Both the position numbers and the translations under genes were made by a program. Of a stretch of DNA of 64,000 bases, positions 35,278 to 47,801 are shown piece by piece; position 1 is the stretch's first letter, and each line of letters begins with the position of its first letter. Origin of the DNA: Mycogone perniciosa (lineage: Eukaryota; Ascomycota; Sordariomycetes; Hypocreales; Hypocreaceae). Under the pieces are notes generated by a model. The model saw nothing but the letters and a program-made list of their open reading frames with translations, searched no databases and was not told the origin of the DNA. The stretch spans positions 1-64,000 of the forward strand of contig JAOALB010000122.1 in the NCBI GenBank assembly GCA_025331125.1, written 5' to 3'.

Positions 35278-35919
35278 ATGAATCGCCTCTTCGGCTCCAA
35301 GCCCACAGGGCCCAAACCATCCCTCCAAGGCGCCATCACCAACCTCGACACCCGTGTCGCCTCTATCGACACCAAACTGAAGGCCCTCAACGGCGAACTC
35401 TCCGCCTACCAGGACAAGCTCTCCAAAATGCGTGACGGCCCCGGCAAGCAAGCCATCAAGCAAAAGGCCCTCAAAGTCCTGCAGCGCCGCAAGGCCTACG
35501 AGGCCGAGAAGGAGAAGCTCGAGGGCCAGGTCTGGAACATGGAGCAGGCCCAGAGCATGCAGGACAACCTCAAGAATGTCATGACCCAGGTGGACGCCAT
35601 GAAGACGACAAACAAGGAGCTGAGGAGGCAGTATGGCAAGATTGACATCGACAAGATTGAGCAGTTGCAGGATGAAATGGCCGATTTGATGGACGTGGGC
35701 AACGAGATTCAGGAGAGTCTATCGAGGGGCTACGATATCCCTGACGAGGTCGATGAGGCAGAGCTGGATGCCGAGCTTGAGGCCCTGGGTATGGAGCAGG
35801 AGTTGGAGGCAGAGTACGGGGGTGGCATGGTTCCGGGCTTCCTCCAGGACGAAGTAGTGCCCGAGTTTGTCGACGAGCCGCCGCAGACGGAAGACAAGGT
35901 GAAGCAGGCTGCCGGGTAA
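35278..35919 (+). CDS. vps60: ESCRT-III-associated protein Vps60 (CHMP5 family), 213 aa
   Basis: Intronless and full length for the family. Begins MNRLFGSKP, the typical Vps60/CHMP5 start, and continues as a Snf7-domain coiled coil: basic helices 1 and 2 (about 15-95), MEQAQSMQDNLKNVMTQVDAMK (about 97-118), then the acidic autoinhibitory C-terminus with IEQLQDEMADLMD and EIQESLSRGY. In yeast and animals this protein acts on endosomal membranes, where it recruits Vta1 and stimulates the Vps4 ATPase that disassembles ESCRT-III during multivesicular body formation. The C-terminal tail (DEVVPEFVDEPP) is acidic. It is convergent with the F-box gene, with about 420 bases between the stops. Confidence 0.95.
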   Translation: MNRLFGSKPTGPKPSLQGAITNLDTRVASIDTKLKALNGELSAYQDKLSKMRDGPGKQAIKQKALKVLQRRKAYEAEKEKLEGQVWNMEQAQSMQDNLKNVMTQVDAMKTTNKELRRQYGKIDIDKIEQLQDEMADLMDVGNEIQESLSRGYDIPDEVDEAELDAELEALGMEQELEAEYGGGMVPGFLQDEVVPEFVDEPPQTEDKVKQAAG

Positions 35920-36339
35920 CAAACACTCTAGTCTTGAGTTTCCAGAGAATATATGAGAGAAGGACAACTGTTTATTACACAAACTTAGCGGAAGATGGCG
36001 TTCACCTTAGTTAACGACTAGCACAAATATTACTTAGTACTACATAGCAACTTGACATTTCTGAATATGCAAGAGAGCTGGCAACATGTTGCTTTTTGAT
36101 TCCCTTTTTCTTCTCGCATACATCAAACACACAAAGTCTATCCCCCTAACCCGTTACCCAATCCTATGCCATGTGTGAGTTCCCAGCATTAGCAAGCCGT
36201 TACAGCAGTTTCACAACGCCAAACTTCTTTGATACCAGGGGTGCCGTACAACGAATTCCAATGCTACGCAGACATGACCAATTATGACTCCATGCGCCTT
36301 GCAATAAAGCCCGTGATGATGATGCCCTTTGCCCTTCCT
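35920..36339. terminator. Shared 3' region of convergent vps60 and F-box/WD40 genes
   Basis: About 420 AT-richer bases between two convergent stops. It must hold the polyadenylation signals of both genes; no clear consensus could be singled out. Confidence 0.4.
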
Positions 36340-39300
36340 TCAATCGATTGCCGCAAAGAACCGAGCCACCTCTTCCAGCTCTGGATCGCCGTTACAAAAA
36401 TCCCATCCCACAATCACGGGGGCTTGGGTGCAGCAAACAAGCTTGTGTGCGTCGAACTGGAGCTTAAAAACACGAGCAGGAGAATTCTCCGCAGGAGCAA
36501 TACGTGGATGTTGCTGTGCCACTTGTCCCACCGCATGACCATTATCTGGCGTTTGCATCTGGGTTTGTTGGTGCGCCTGGGTCACTACGCCAGACTGTGT
36601 GCCCTGGACAGCCGCCTGTTGGGGGAGTCCCTGCATAGGAGGAGCCGAGGGATAGGCAGGCTGTGGTACTGACGCCGGTCCGGTGTGAGAGCTCTGCGCT
36701 GGCCCTGCTCCAGCAATGGGAGGATGCGGTAATGGATGACTACCGCCATTGCCACTGGCATTTGTTACACCATAGGAACTCGCGGAGGGACCAGCATAGC
36801 TTGGGACAGAACTCGAGGGTCTCGGAGTAGCAGTGGCCGCACCAGTCATGTGAGATGGCCTAGAGATCGGTCGTTGCCTTGCCGACTGGTTGTTCTGGAT
36901 TGTAACCAAGCTATCGGCTACGGCTTGCCGAAGCTGCGATCGGACAAATGGCGAGGGTTCCCGCTCGATTGCACCTTGCAGATAGCTATGGTAGATGAGA
37001 ATAGATGGGTAGTTAGTCAACGCCTGTCGGAGAGAAGTCACGCCGAGAGGAACAACCTGATCGATCAAGGCCGTGTAGAGATCAGCAGACTGGCTACTTC
37101 CGCTGGCCGGATCCTGAAGTTGCGCCACCGACATGCCCTGTTGGGATCCATGATGTGATATCGGCATGGCAGTCCCAGCAGACGATGTAGACTGGGGATT
37201 ACGCTGGACGCTTGTCAAGGAAACGTGTCGGTAGGCTGCCTCCGCTGCCTCTTCTTGGCGTAGATGGTGAGCTGGCTTCCACACACCCTCCTTGTCGCGC
37301 CTCCATATGATAATACTCTGGTCATAGGAGCCAGAAACGATTCGCCCATACTTCCTCCCTCCACCTCCGCCGGGTGGAACTTTGGCACCAAACGCTTGAA
37401 CATCTGCTGGTCGCGAACTACCTGGATTAACCGCCCTCCTATTGCGACGAGCCCTCCGGTCGCCATCGTGCTCAACCTCCCCTGCCTCAACGGCCTTGAA
37501 GTAATCGGCATCCACTCTTTTGGCTTCGAGTTCATCCTCTTCCTTGCTGTATGGCAAATCCCCAAATCCGGCTTGCACCGTTCGAACAAGGTGCGCGTGT
37601 CCCCGGAGCGACGCCACCTTAAGCCCTGTTGGGGCATCGAATATGCAAACCTCGTAGTCGCTACTACCGCTCACAATTCGTCGCTCGTCAAACTCGACAC
37701 AGGCGATTCCCTTTTCATGCGCAGGTATCGTCTGAGTGCAAACCTGTTCGGGCCAGTTCCATACTTTGATATGCCTATCGCCAGAGACGGAAACAACAGT
37801 GCTGCCTCGGATTTGGATGGCATTGACTGCCGCGCCGTGTCCGTCCAGCCTTCCAATCATGGTAAAGGGAGGTTTGACAGGTAGCTCAAGGGACAGGTCG
37901 AGCTCGTATCCATACGGCTTGACATTTGTCCCAACAGGATCGATAGCTACATCAGGGGTTCCGTAACCTAAATCGCCGTAACGCAACGGTCGGCGGTTAA
38001 AAAGCTTGATGGTTTTATCTTTGGAGGATGTGACAAGGACGCGCTTGTCGAATCTGACATTGAGAACTGATTCACGGTGAGCCTTTGTTATTCTCTGGAT
38101 AAGCTCACCAGTGGAGAACTTCCAGACAAAGACATTGGAGTCGCTGCTCCCGGAAACAAGGATATCCTCAGAAGGGTCCGCATCAAACTGAAGACAGAGC
38201 ACCGAGCCGGTGTGCCCAGTGAGAGGTGGGCGGACCAGCCGCCGAGTGTGCATATTCCATACCCTCATTGTGCGGTCCCGGCTACCGCTCACGAGATAGT
38301 TTGCGTCGAATTGTAAGGTATAGACACATTCTTGGTGCCCTTCCTCCGGATAGCTTGGATGTGGCAGTACAAAAGTTGCAAACTTTCCCAGCTCCCAATT
38401 TGACTCCAGGCGTCGCCTCATATTATAAAGGTACTTCCAGTTAATGCGATATCGGGAGCTGGTGATATCCCACGCCCAAAGGGTAGACTTGAGCATGGAG
38501 GCAGTGTTGTCGCCAGGCACTATCAGAGGCAGTGGAACCTCAGGTGTACCGCCAGGCTCCTTACGCTTGGCTCGACCTTCTGACAATCCAAAGCTCCTGT
38601 CCACCCCCTTGCCCTTGAGTGAAAAGCTGTCCAGGCTCACATCCCCGATAGGCGGTAAATTTTGCCTGCTGGAGGAAAAAGACGAGGCAGGTGAACCGAA
38701 AATGCTTCCTCCACTGACAGCATCATGAATACTTGGGCGTCGATCCCCATCGGTCATCTCCAAGTCTTCGTCGTTATTGAGGATGGCACGTATTTTGTTC
38801 GGGTGGCCGTCTGACGTCTGTATCCTATGGAGGTGCCCTATCGAGCTGCTGACGCCGGCGTTGACCCTGACCTCCCAAGCCTCTATCTCGTTACGAATGG
38901 CCTTCCAACCTTCGCGATAATACAGAGTCTCCCATAGCTTCCGGTCCACGGCCAGATCATACCAAGCTCGGCATGTCTGTAATACGCTGACGAGGGAGAT
39001 GGGATCGAGGTAGCCTAGGATTTTCAGGCAGATTTCGGCGGGAAGGTGTCGGATAAAGTCGATGTAGAGTCTGGGGCTGAGCTGTTCGACGATGTCGACG
39101 ATGGCAGATGTAGGAAGCTGGTCCAGCAGCGTCATAGCTAGTTCTATGGGGGTTAGAGTTGGATGGATGGATGGATCGGCGTGGCCGTCTGGTGCGCTTC
39201 GAACACTTACTGGCCTTGAGAGAAACCGGGAGAAGCGAGGCGTTTGCAGCCAGCCATTGTGGCAGTTCTGCTGGAGATCTCAGAGTCGAGAGAGCAGAGG

Positions 39301-39415
39301 AGAGATGATCTGACAAGCCGGTGGGATTGAGGGGGTCCTCTGAGTAGCCTTCGTCCGGCTGGTGAGCCGGAGAGAATGGTCCCATGGGCGGCGCGAGCTG
39401 GTCCCCCTTGGACAT
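36340..39415 (-). CDS. fwd1: F-box/WD40 protein, FWD-1-like SCF substrate receptor, 1,002 aa
   Basis: Exon 1 is 39211-39415 (starts MSKGDQLAPP) and exon 2 is 36340-39143, across a 67-bp GTAAGT..CTAAC..CATAG intron in phase 1. An F-box lies at about 102-143 (LPAEICLKILGYLDPISLVS, then CRAWYDLAVDRKLWETLYY). About seven WD repeats follow (for example LVSGSRDRTMRVWN, LVSGSSDSNVFVWKF, LVTSSKDKTIKLFN, SGDRHIKVWNW, VSGSYDQSIIIW). A long Ser/Gln/Pro-rich insert precedes the last WD-like segment near the C-terminus. Order, length and the C-terminal blade match my memory of Neurospora FWD-1, the SCF receptor that directs degradation of phosphorylated FRQ; many fungi without FRQ keep this gene. Target here is unknown. 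F-box/WD40 identity is certain; the orthology is likely. Confidence 0.88.
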
Positions 39416-42400
39416 TGTCGCTATTCAAGCGTAAGAGGCGTGGAGGAGGAGGTAAGGCTGTCGAGGCAGAAGGAATGAACAATGTTCAGCCCAACACGTT
39501 CGCGCACGCTCCCATATCGAGCTCCCACCAGGCAAACCAATCGGGAACTGACAGCCTCGTAGTGGCGATACGATTTCGATTCGACTCTGCCACCCGGTAT
39601 AGAGCAATACACTAGGATGGTTATAGGAGCCTCAAACGTTGGTTCCGTCGTCCTTGGCCCAGGATTAGGTTTGGAGGAAGAGATGAAAGTCGAGAGGTTC
39701 AGCCCGACTGCAGGCCTGGAATATAATAGGCTGGTGGCGCTCGGGGGCGCTTCAGCGGGTTTGGTTGCAGCAGTGGATGCGCTGAAGCACCTCCAGCTGC
39801 CACTAGACTCCTCCCAGCTCCATGGGGGTGGCGGCCATGGCGATCGCCTGCAGCGGCCGCTAGGCCTAGGCCCAGAGGCACAATTGCCCTGGAGCCATAT
39901 CCAGTGCTAGCTAGCTAGCATATTGACATCTCATGCTTCTACTACTTCGTACATACTACTACTATAGTATGTGCAATCAAAGTCAATGTTTGGTGTACGC
40001 GTACCACTTATATGAATTTCTTTTGATGGGGATTTTACTTGTAGAGGATGTTTGCTTTGCTTTTCATATTATGGAGTCCAAAAACAAGATTGTTGCGCAT
40101 ATGTCTGCGAGTATGACGCCAATGCCTGTTTGCCCGTGTTCTCAACCAAGTCAGTCGACGTCCAGCTCACATTGTACAGCACAGGTCATGAGAATTCTCT
40201 ATCCTGTTGATGGTCAACGCCTTGAACCAATAAGCAAAGCAACTTCTCGGTACCGGGTAATCGGTTACACCTGTGGTTTTCGCGTCATGCGGCCTCTTTC
40301 AACGTCCTGGTATCCGAGAGAATGAGTTAGAACGATGACTGTATACCCGAAAGTCAGGGCGGCTGGCTATCGTGTATTACAGAAGCTGTGTCCTGGAAGG
40401 TATATACGTTGGGTAGTTTATTAGACATAGTTCAGCCCTATATTCAGCTGCAAATCTACTTGCCACGGAGGTGATGGGGTCAAGTTACCGTCTTATCATG
40501 AATCAAGTATTGTTGGTGTTCAATCATCAACCAGATACCTGTCAAACTGTCCTTGTCAAGTCAAGTGATTGAATACCCGATACAAAGCAGGCTGGGACTG
40601 GCTTACAAATATTTGACTAGAATCTGTACGAGTGTTGAAGTTGAATTCGTAGATATACCACGACCAACGGATGAACATTACATTTAGTATTGGGTACAGA
40701 CTTTTTACCACTCGTGGCGTTTGAAAACGAAAGGGCATAAGAAAACAAAAGACTCTTACCAAGAGAAGAAAAGAAAGAAACAGGCTGTTAGACCAACGAA
40801 TTGCAGATGTGGAAGCAATAAGTTTGTGAAACCGCAAGTATCTAGGGTAGCATTTGGCTGTCATTCGAGAGTCATCCGCTCCGGCAGATGAGAGAGAACT
40901 GCCGATACAGCGGCCCCAGCTGTGAGGCCTTGATACTATGAGTACCTAGTAGTAGTACTACTAATAGTCAGGGGAACTTTGCTTCTCTTTGGGTTAGAAG
41001 CCTGACATTCCTTCGCGAAGGACGTAAAAGCCATCGTTTCCAAGTTCTTCACATGATGTTGCACAAGGGGCATTGCCATAAGAGGTGAAGATTGATTGGG
41101 CCGCAGCTGACGGGAAGCCAGCCAACCATCATGAAGGATTGAGCGCTCATCTGGAGAGACCATGAGGACCGCGTCAAGACCTTGTAAAATCCGTCGTTTG
41201 ATAGTAGCCAGTCGCCTGGTTGAGTCACTTAACAGACCCCAAAAAATAGTCCTCGTGAGCACCGACAAAGGGAAAGTGAAACAGTGAATGAAGACTAAAG
41301 GCTCTGCATTTTTATCATTTGTCATTTTCCACATGGTAGCACGAAACGACAGAGAACCGCCTCGCCTCGTGGGTAATGCTCACGATAATGGAGTTTAGGT
41401 GGTTTAAGCATGCAATGCGGAGTACGGAGCACGGGGCTCAAGTAGCAGTAGTACTACTAGTACATACTACTGTTAGTCCACTAGTAATACTGAGCAGTAA
41501 CCGGCTCACCCGCTGTCGTACGACCGATTGCGACGGGAAACATGTTCATATTAACGCTACCACCTTGGATGAATACTCGTACTACTGATTTTTCTCGGTT
41601 TCTTTTGCGGCGCTTCATTAAGCCCGAGGTGGTATAGCGCCAGCTGTGGCCGACTTGAAACCGCACACACCATGCCCAATATCAATCAGCCGGGAGAGCG
41701 CGCAAAGTACCCTCCCGTACGTAGGATACCGGATGTGCAGGTGACAGCCACTGCAGAATCGCAAGTACCCCACGACTTGGGTGACCGGCGCCTTGCCCAC
41801 CCACCTGGTAACAAATGGTGGCTGCGCGTAACAGAGGTCAGAGCCTAGAGGTCCGTCCTCTGGATCTGGCCCCCCCTAGGCGGTCCCCTAGGTGGTCCCC
41901 TACTGATTATAGCAGCCGGACCCTGCCTAGCCTGCCAACGCCGCCTCTAAGGCCCCAACTCCCCGCTGCTACTCCGTACTGGGCGACGCAATTCTCGCTG
42001 TCACTCCCACTCACTGGCTGTCGAAGCCCGCCTCTATCGCTTCCTCCCTGAATCCCGCTTCTACCTCTGCCTCTGCCTCTGCCTCTGCCTCTGCCTCTGT
42101 TTCTGTTTCTGTTTCTGCTGCTGTTTCGGCGCCGTGCAACAACGCCTCCTCCCTCACCGATCGAGTGCCTCTCCAGCCGGCGGATTGGCGGATTTCCAGT
42201 GTTTCGAGTTCATATCCGCTCAAGCCTGCTCGGGCTCCCGATACCTGATCTGACCGTCTTCTCGACACTGTCCCCCCGCCAGCCAGCTGCCTTTAAACCA
42301 CGCCCCCCCATTTGCGAGCGTCATATTCACGACCATATATCCGCCTTTGTGACTGGTCTTCGTCTCTCTCGCTGGAAGGCTACGAGTTCATTGAGCATCG

Positions 42401-42868
42401 CTCCTCCGATTGATAGACGGCAACGACGACAGAAGCGACGAATAATATCTATCTCCTGGCGACGCCCGCTGCTAGACGGTTCTCGCGACGCCATTCTCAT
42501 ACCACCCCGGCCTAAAGCATCGATTCGGACACGCGAACCTCAACCTTCGAGGCCGACGAGAAGAAAAAGGAAAAAAAAGGAAGATAGACAAAGAGAGACA
42601 GAGAACCATTGTGTCGGTCTTTCGCGTTAAATGACGTGACGCCGTGCTCACTTCGGAGAGACCTCGACCAAGATCTCGTCCCTGGCGAACCCCCCCGCCA
42701 TCCTCAGACCCAGACCTGGACCAGACCTGGACCTAGACCTAGACTTGATTCCGTTTCTCGTTCCCTGGCCTTCTCGACGCTCTACCGAGTTCGCCCCCTC
42801 CTCAAGCGAAATCACCAGCGACTACGGCCCTTGTCCCCAGGGCACCCCGACGGATGGAGTAAGAGGTC
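39416..42868. other. Long divergent intergenic region between the F-box/WD40 gene and cdc24
   Basis: About 3.4 kb. The right third (about 42,000-42,868) is GC-rich, CT-rich and probably transcribed as the cdc24 leader, with several upstream open frames including one at 42199-42630. The middle (about 39,950-41,600) is AT-richer and carries short unsupported ORFs on both strands. TACGGAGTAC-type and TACTACTAGTA-type words occur near 41,420 and 41,450. Confidence 0.5.
42064..42124. repeat. (CTCTGC)n / (TTTCTG)n pyrimidine-rich microsatellite
   Basis: About six CTCTGC units, then TTTCTG units, in the presumed leader or core promoter of cdc24. Long CT tracts just upstream of the start are frequent at highly expressed fungal genes. 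Confidence 0.85.
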
Positions 42869-45800
42869 ATGGCTCATGCACCCCTACTCAGAACCAACAG
42901 CGACGCGGTTTTCCCATCCTACACTAACGGAGTTGGTGGTTTACCACAGCACAGCAGCATGAGCAGTGCGCCGCGCGCCAGCCAGCAGTCGGGCTCGACA
43001 GCCTATGCGTCCTCGTCGTCTTCGCTCAACTCTCTCAACAGTGACACCACTGTGGTCCCCAATGGCGGCCCTGTCGTGGCGACCGGCAACATCATCAACC
43101 AGAAGGCCGATGCCTCACGATCCCTCTATCAAATATGCATCTCGTTAAAACAGCGCCTTGCTCAGGTGCCAGGCTTTGAGCCATTTCTCGAACAGCTCGA
43201 CCCGACAGACCCAGTCGACCCGCTCTGGAACCTCTTTCGCACGGGCTATCCGCTATTGGCCATCTACAATTCACTGCAACCAGCCGAGCTATTGGTGGTG
43301 GATGATCCCAATGCCTCCGAGTCCAAAAAGTCCAAAATTGCCATCTTCAAGTTTGTCCAGGCCTGCATGAAGGAGCTACAAGTGCCGCCCGCCGAAAGCT
43401 TTGTCATTACTGATTTGATGGGAAATGACACGAGTGGCTTTGTCAAGGTCTGTCTTCCCCTTGCTCTGAGAGCCTCTATACGTTCAAAAATCATTGATTT
43501 TCTTCCCAGGTTACCCAAGTTGTTAACTACGTGCTTGATCTTGCCGAGTACCGTGGCTATCTCCTTCAGCCGCAGCTGTACCCCGAAGATGAATCATCAG
43601 CGTCGACTGGCAGCTCTCAGATGACCTACCGAGACCATATTATCAAGGAGCTGGTTGACACCGAACGGAAATATGTGCAAGACTTGGAAAATCTACACGA
43701 TCTGAAAAAGACTCTGGAGCAGAAAGGAGTGGTACCGGGTGATGTTGTGCACCAAATTTTCCTCAACATCAACGCCATTCTCGACTTTCAGCGCCGCTTT
43801 CTAATCCGAGTCGAGACCACCAACTCCATGTCAATAGCAGCGCAACGATGGGGCCAGCCATTCCTAACGTATGAAGACGCATTCGATATTTACCAGCCCT
43901 TCATTGCAAATCAAAGAAAAGCGGCGCAGCTTGCGAACCAAGTATTTGATCAAATTCAACAATCAGAACATCCCGTCGCCGCTGACTTTAACACGCTGGA
44001 TGGATTCCTACTTAAGCCCATGCAGCGACTAGTAAAATATCCACTGTTACTCAAGGATTTACACAAGAAATCTGAAGATGAAGAGGTCAAGGAGGATTTG
44101 ATCCAAGGATGCGAAGCTGCGGAACGTGTTCTACAGAAAGCCAACGAGGCTGTTAACCGAGACCTTCTAGACGAAGCTTTAGAAGAGCTCATTTCTAGAG
44201 TGGACGATTGGAAGTCTCACAAGGTCGAGCAGTTTGGGAAACTGCTCTTACATGGCGTGTACCCCGTCATCACCGGCAAGAGTGACCAAGAGAAAGACGT
44301 ACGTCCTGCGAAGAAGAACAAACTGCCTGCTAGCACACTAATAAAATCTCCAGTATGAAATCTATCTCTTCGAGTCCATATTGCTGTGCTGCAAGGAGGC
44401 CTCCCCGAATAAGAGCAAGGACAAGAAGGACAGAACCCGATCGCAAGGCCCCAAGCCCAGAAACCGGAACACCAAACTGCAGCTGAAGGGTAGGATCTTC
44501 ATGGCTAATGTTACGGATATAGTATCGCTTTCAAAACCAGGTAGGCATACTGAGCTCATATTGCGCCACCTTTGACTGACTCCTTTGTCTAGGGTCTCAC
44601 AGTGTTCAAATCTGGTGGAAGGGCGACCCTGGTGTCGAGAACTTTACAATCAAGTTTGTCAATGAAGAGGGTATGAAGAAATGGGCTATAGGACTTGAAA
44701 CCCAGCGTAAGGAGAACACCCCACGGATGTCTACTAGTCCGGATGGCGTTCCTCCCGAGTTTGCCTGGACCCGAGAGCAAGCATTGGAAAACCCCTACCT
44801 CCAGCAAGACGACGAGGATGAAGAAGATTATGGACCGGCAACCGCCCCCGCTGGATTCCCTGCATCAATACCGTCAACTGGCGGTATGATACCCCGGACA
44901 GCCTCAAGTTCCAACTTGAGGCAACGGTCGGCAACAGGAGAGAGTGCCCAGTCACTAGCTGGCATCGCGAGGGCACCACCGCCACGATTCCCCCTGCCAA
45001 TGCCCCCGGCGCCCCTTAGCCTTCAGACCCAGAGCAGCTTTGGAGCACCATCACCTGGTGCCCGAGGAGGAGACAGCTACTTTTCTCCTATTGGCGACTC
45101 TCCTGCGTCCTCACGGACCAGCACTACTAGTGGCATGTTCCCCCCTACCAGTTACCCGTTCCCTAAGACCGGAACACCACAACCGTTCTGGGACGACAAC
45201 AACCGATACACGGCACCAGCCATGCCTCGGGCGCCGTCTCGTGATGGAACACCACCTAATGCGTATGGCATGAATGGAAGGAACCCTCGCGGTCCTTCAC
45301 TCCCAGTGATGGCCACGCAGAGCCATGGTGCCCAGCAGCAAAGGAGTCGGTCCTACAGTACACCTGATGTCAATGCACAAGGACAGCGGCGTCAGCCTAG
45401 CCAGAACAATGTACCGGCCGTCCCGGGCATCCCCCTCCATCTTCACCCTGCCCATGACAGTAACATCCCAAGGTCTCAAACCGGGTCCCCTCGGAATGAT
45501 ATTCCCATCCGAACCAGCACACAGAGCCCCGGCGCTCAACGCGAACGATTGCACAAGCACTCGGGTAGTTTGGGCGGTACCATGACTCACTTCCCTTCGC
45601 AGCCGATATATCCTCGGCAGACCACTCCCGTCCCAACTGGTGGAAACGCTCTTCGTGTTGACGCTGCAGCCGCTAACTTGAGGACTGTATCACCAGTCCT
45701 TGGCACCGGAACGATACCCCCAGCTGTCAACCCCTTAGCTAGTCCTGAGATGCCATTGCCTACGCAGCTCAAGGTTCGCGTCAATTGTGATAGTGGAAAC

Positions 45801-46067
45801 TACGTCACTTTGGTTGTTGGCTTTAACATCACTTACCAGTCTCTTGTGGACCGGATCGATGCCAAGCTTGCGCGGTTTACAGGCAGCAGTATCGGCAAGG
45901 GAATACTGAAGCTGCGGTACCATGATGAGGATGGGGACTTCGTTACGATCGAGAGCGATGACGACATCCAAATTGCCTTTATGGAATGGCGCGAGGGGTT
46001 GCGAAACATGTATTTTGGAGGTGTGGGAGAGATAGAGCTCTTCTGCGTCGGAGACATGACAGCCTAA
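42869..46067 (+). CDS. cdc24: Cdc24-type Rho guanine nucleotide exchange factor, 1,009 aa
   Basis: Four exons: 42869-43447, 43510-44298, 44354-44540 and 44593-46067; all joins keep the frame and use good splice signals (GTCTGT..CCCAG, GTACGT..TCCAG, GTAGGC..GTCTAG). Domains in Cdc24 order: Ser-rich head, CDC24 calponin-like region (about 85-215, SLYQICISLKQRLAQVPGF), DH domain (about 232-435, with TERKYVQDLENL and KPMQRLVKYPLLLKDL), PH domain (about 455-610, IYLFESILLCCKE), a long Pro/Ser-rich linker, and a C-terminal PB1 domain (last 90 residues, YHDEDGDFVTIESDDDIQIAF, the acidic OPCA motif). It activates Cdc42 at sites of polar growth and binds the Bem1-type scaffold by PB1. Longer than yeast Cdc24 because of the linker. 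Confidence 0.96.
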
Positions 46068-47431
46068 ACATACCTACCTACCTACGCTCTGGTAGGCCCT
46101 CCGTTTGGACATGCTGGATAAACCGAAGGATTGTGGGGGAGGTTTGAGATACATTCATCTCCGGATACACGGGAAGCATTCGCATGTTCGGCGTACGGAG
46201 CCATTGCATATTATTTTCTTCAGTCACGAGTTGCCGGCACAACCACGACCGGTCAAAGACCGATGAAATACCTCTAAACCATCATATAGACACGACACTC
46301 CAGCAAAGGGCAGTTATGATCCATTCACCTTACGCAGTTTATTACTCGATTCCAACTCGGGTCACTCTCTTTGCACCTTTTCTTACATCCTGGAACTTAT
46401 TTTGACCCGTCTCCCCGACTCACCTTCTGCATACTACATAATCTCCTGCGGCTTACCTGATATTCATTATCTGGTGACGATGCTAGGGACAATGCATGGC
46501 GGACTGTGTTGGTGATTCGCTCGCTTCTCTCTTCTTTTTGGGAAAGCCCTGTTTTTGGAATTCCAGCTGAATCGTGACCTTTTTCTTGACCATCGTTATC
46601 TCATGGGTTATGGCGCAAGTGACAAGACGGGGGGCTATAGGAGAAATAAGAGGCATTTGATTTACTGTTTTGTCTTGTCTTGTTTGGACGGAAGGCATTT
46701 TTCTCTTTATCTTGAGTGTCTTCTTTTTATCTTCTTCCTTCATCCCTATTGATACATTTTTTTTTTTTTTACTTTCTCTTCCCTTCCCCTTTGTTGGTGT
46801 GATGACATCGAGTTGTTGGATTTTGGTTGTTGGAAGTACTGGATAGACAGAAGAGGATGAAGTGCAACAAAGACGGAGATGCGGACTTGCTGTGGAAGAC
46901 GAGGAAGGAGTAAATGCGATGAATTGGACAAGTTAAATTATATTTGTCGTTGACCTCATGTGAAATCCTTTCGTTGTAGGCTATCAAGCTGTCTCTTTTG
47001 GAGCGCTTAGAGAGGTGAGGGCACAACCAGCACGACATATCCCAAGATGCAAATGTCGACTGAATAGAAGCATTGGGTTTGATATTCATCCTTTCCATAT
47101 TCTCATGTTCCTGTTATACAAATATGGCTTTTGTCTAGACAAACCGCACTGACTGACGTACGGTGTTTCCCCCTCCATGAGCCTGTGTTGTACACTTGAT
47201 ATCAATCATAAATCCTTCACCCAACGCCTGGCGAATGCATTTATTCCCTTCACCCTTTCCACCCACCTCTTTCTCTCTCCTCATATCTTTTTTTGCATAT
47301 CTTCATCAAAGTCTTGCCCCCTCCCCGTTGGGTATCAGATCGCGCCTCGAGGCGTATTGTGCCAACAGCTCGATTCTCGAATTCAACGAACACACACCCC
47401 TCTAGATCGGATTCGGGTCGGTTTTCTTTTT
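46068..47431. other. Convergent intergenic region between cdc24 and mrp10
   Basis: About 1.4 kb with the 3' flanks of two convergent genes and a poly-T run near 46,757-46,771. No gene seen. It is long for a convergent gap, so an undetected short or non-coding gene is possible. Confidence 0.5.
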
Positions 47432-47801
47432 TCACTTTTGCTTCCGCGGGCTGGTCACGTATTTCTGCATCCTCGACAAATGGTAATTAATCGTATTCGC
47501 CGGCGCCGGCGGAGGAGGCGGGCCGTCCATGCATCTGCGCAGCTGGTTCTCGATAGCCGCGCAGCCTGAGGCGTTGAATCCTGCTGAGGCCCAGCAAGCT
47601 ATTCTCCCCAGTCAGCAAACTCCTCCTACAAACTCCCTCGAGCAATTGAGAGCCAGAAGGGGGGAGGGGAGGGGGAGGGGAAAACGCACCCAGGACGCTG
47701 GACATGATGGCGATGCACGGATTCTCGGGCTGGCGCTTGGGATTGTGCACGCGCAGGACTTTGAGAGGCGGGAGCCGGATGGGCTTGTGCCCGCCGGACA
47801 T
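47432..47801 (-). CDS. mrp10: Mitochondrial small ribosomal subunit protein Mrp10 (mS37), 92 aa
   Basis: Exon 1 is 47690-47801 (starts MSGGHKPIRLPPLKVLRV) and exon 2 is 47432-47598, across a 91-bp GTGCGT..CTGAC..AATAG intron in phase 1. The joined protein carries the twin Cys motif of the CHCH fold: C29-x9-C39, then C50-x9-C60, with NPCIAIMSSVLACWASAG across the splice join. This matches fungal Mrp10, a mitoribosomal small-subunit protein imported and oxidised through the Mia40 pathway. The frame extends 18 codons upstream to another ATG, but the MSGGHKP start matches the family. The C-terminus is basic (RKQK). Neither exon alone would be recognised as this gene by length. Confidence 0.92.

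Noticed and set aside
40936..41334. 132-residue minus-strand frame between the F-box/WD40 gene and cdc24
   Set aside because: No domain, no splice partner and no signal peptide; cannot be told from chance.
42199..42630. 144-codon frame upstream of cdc24 as an independent gene
   Set aside because: Arg/Pro/Ser-rich composition of a CT-rich leader; treated as an upstream open frame at most.
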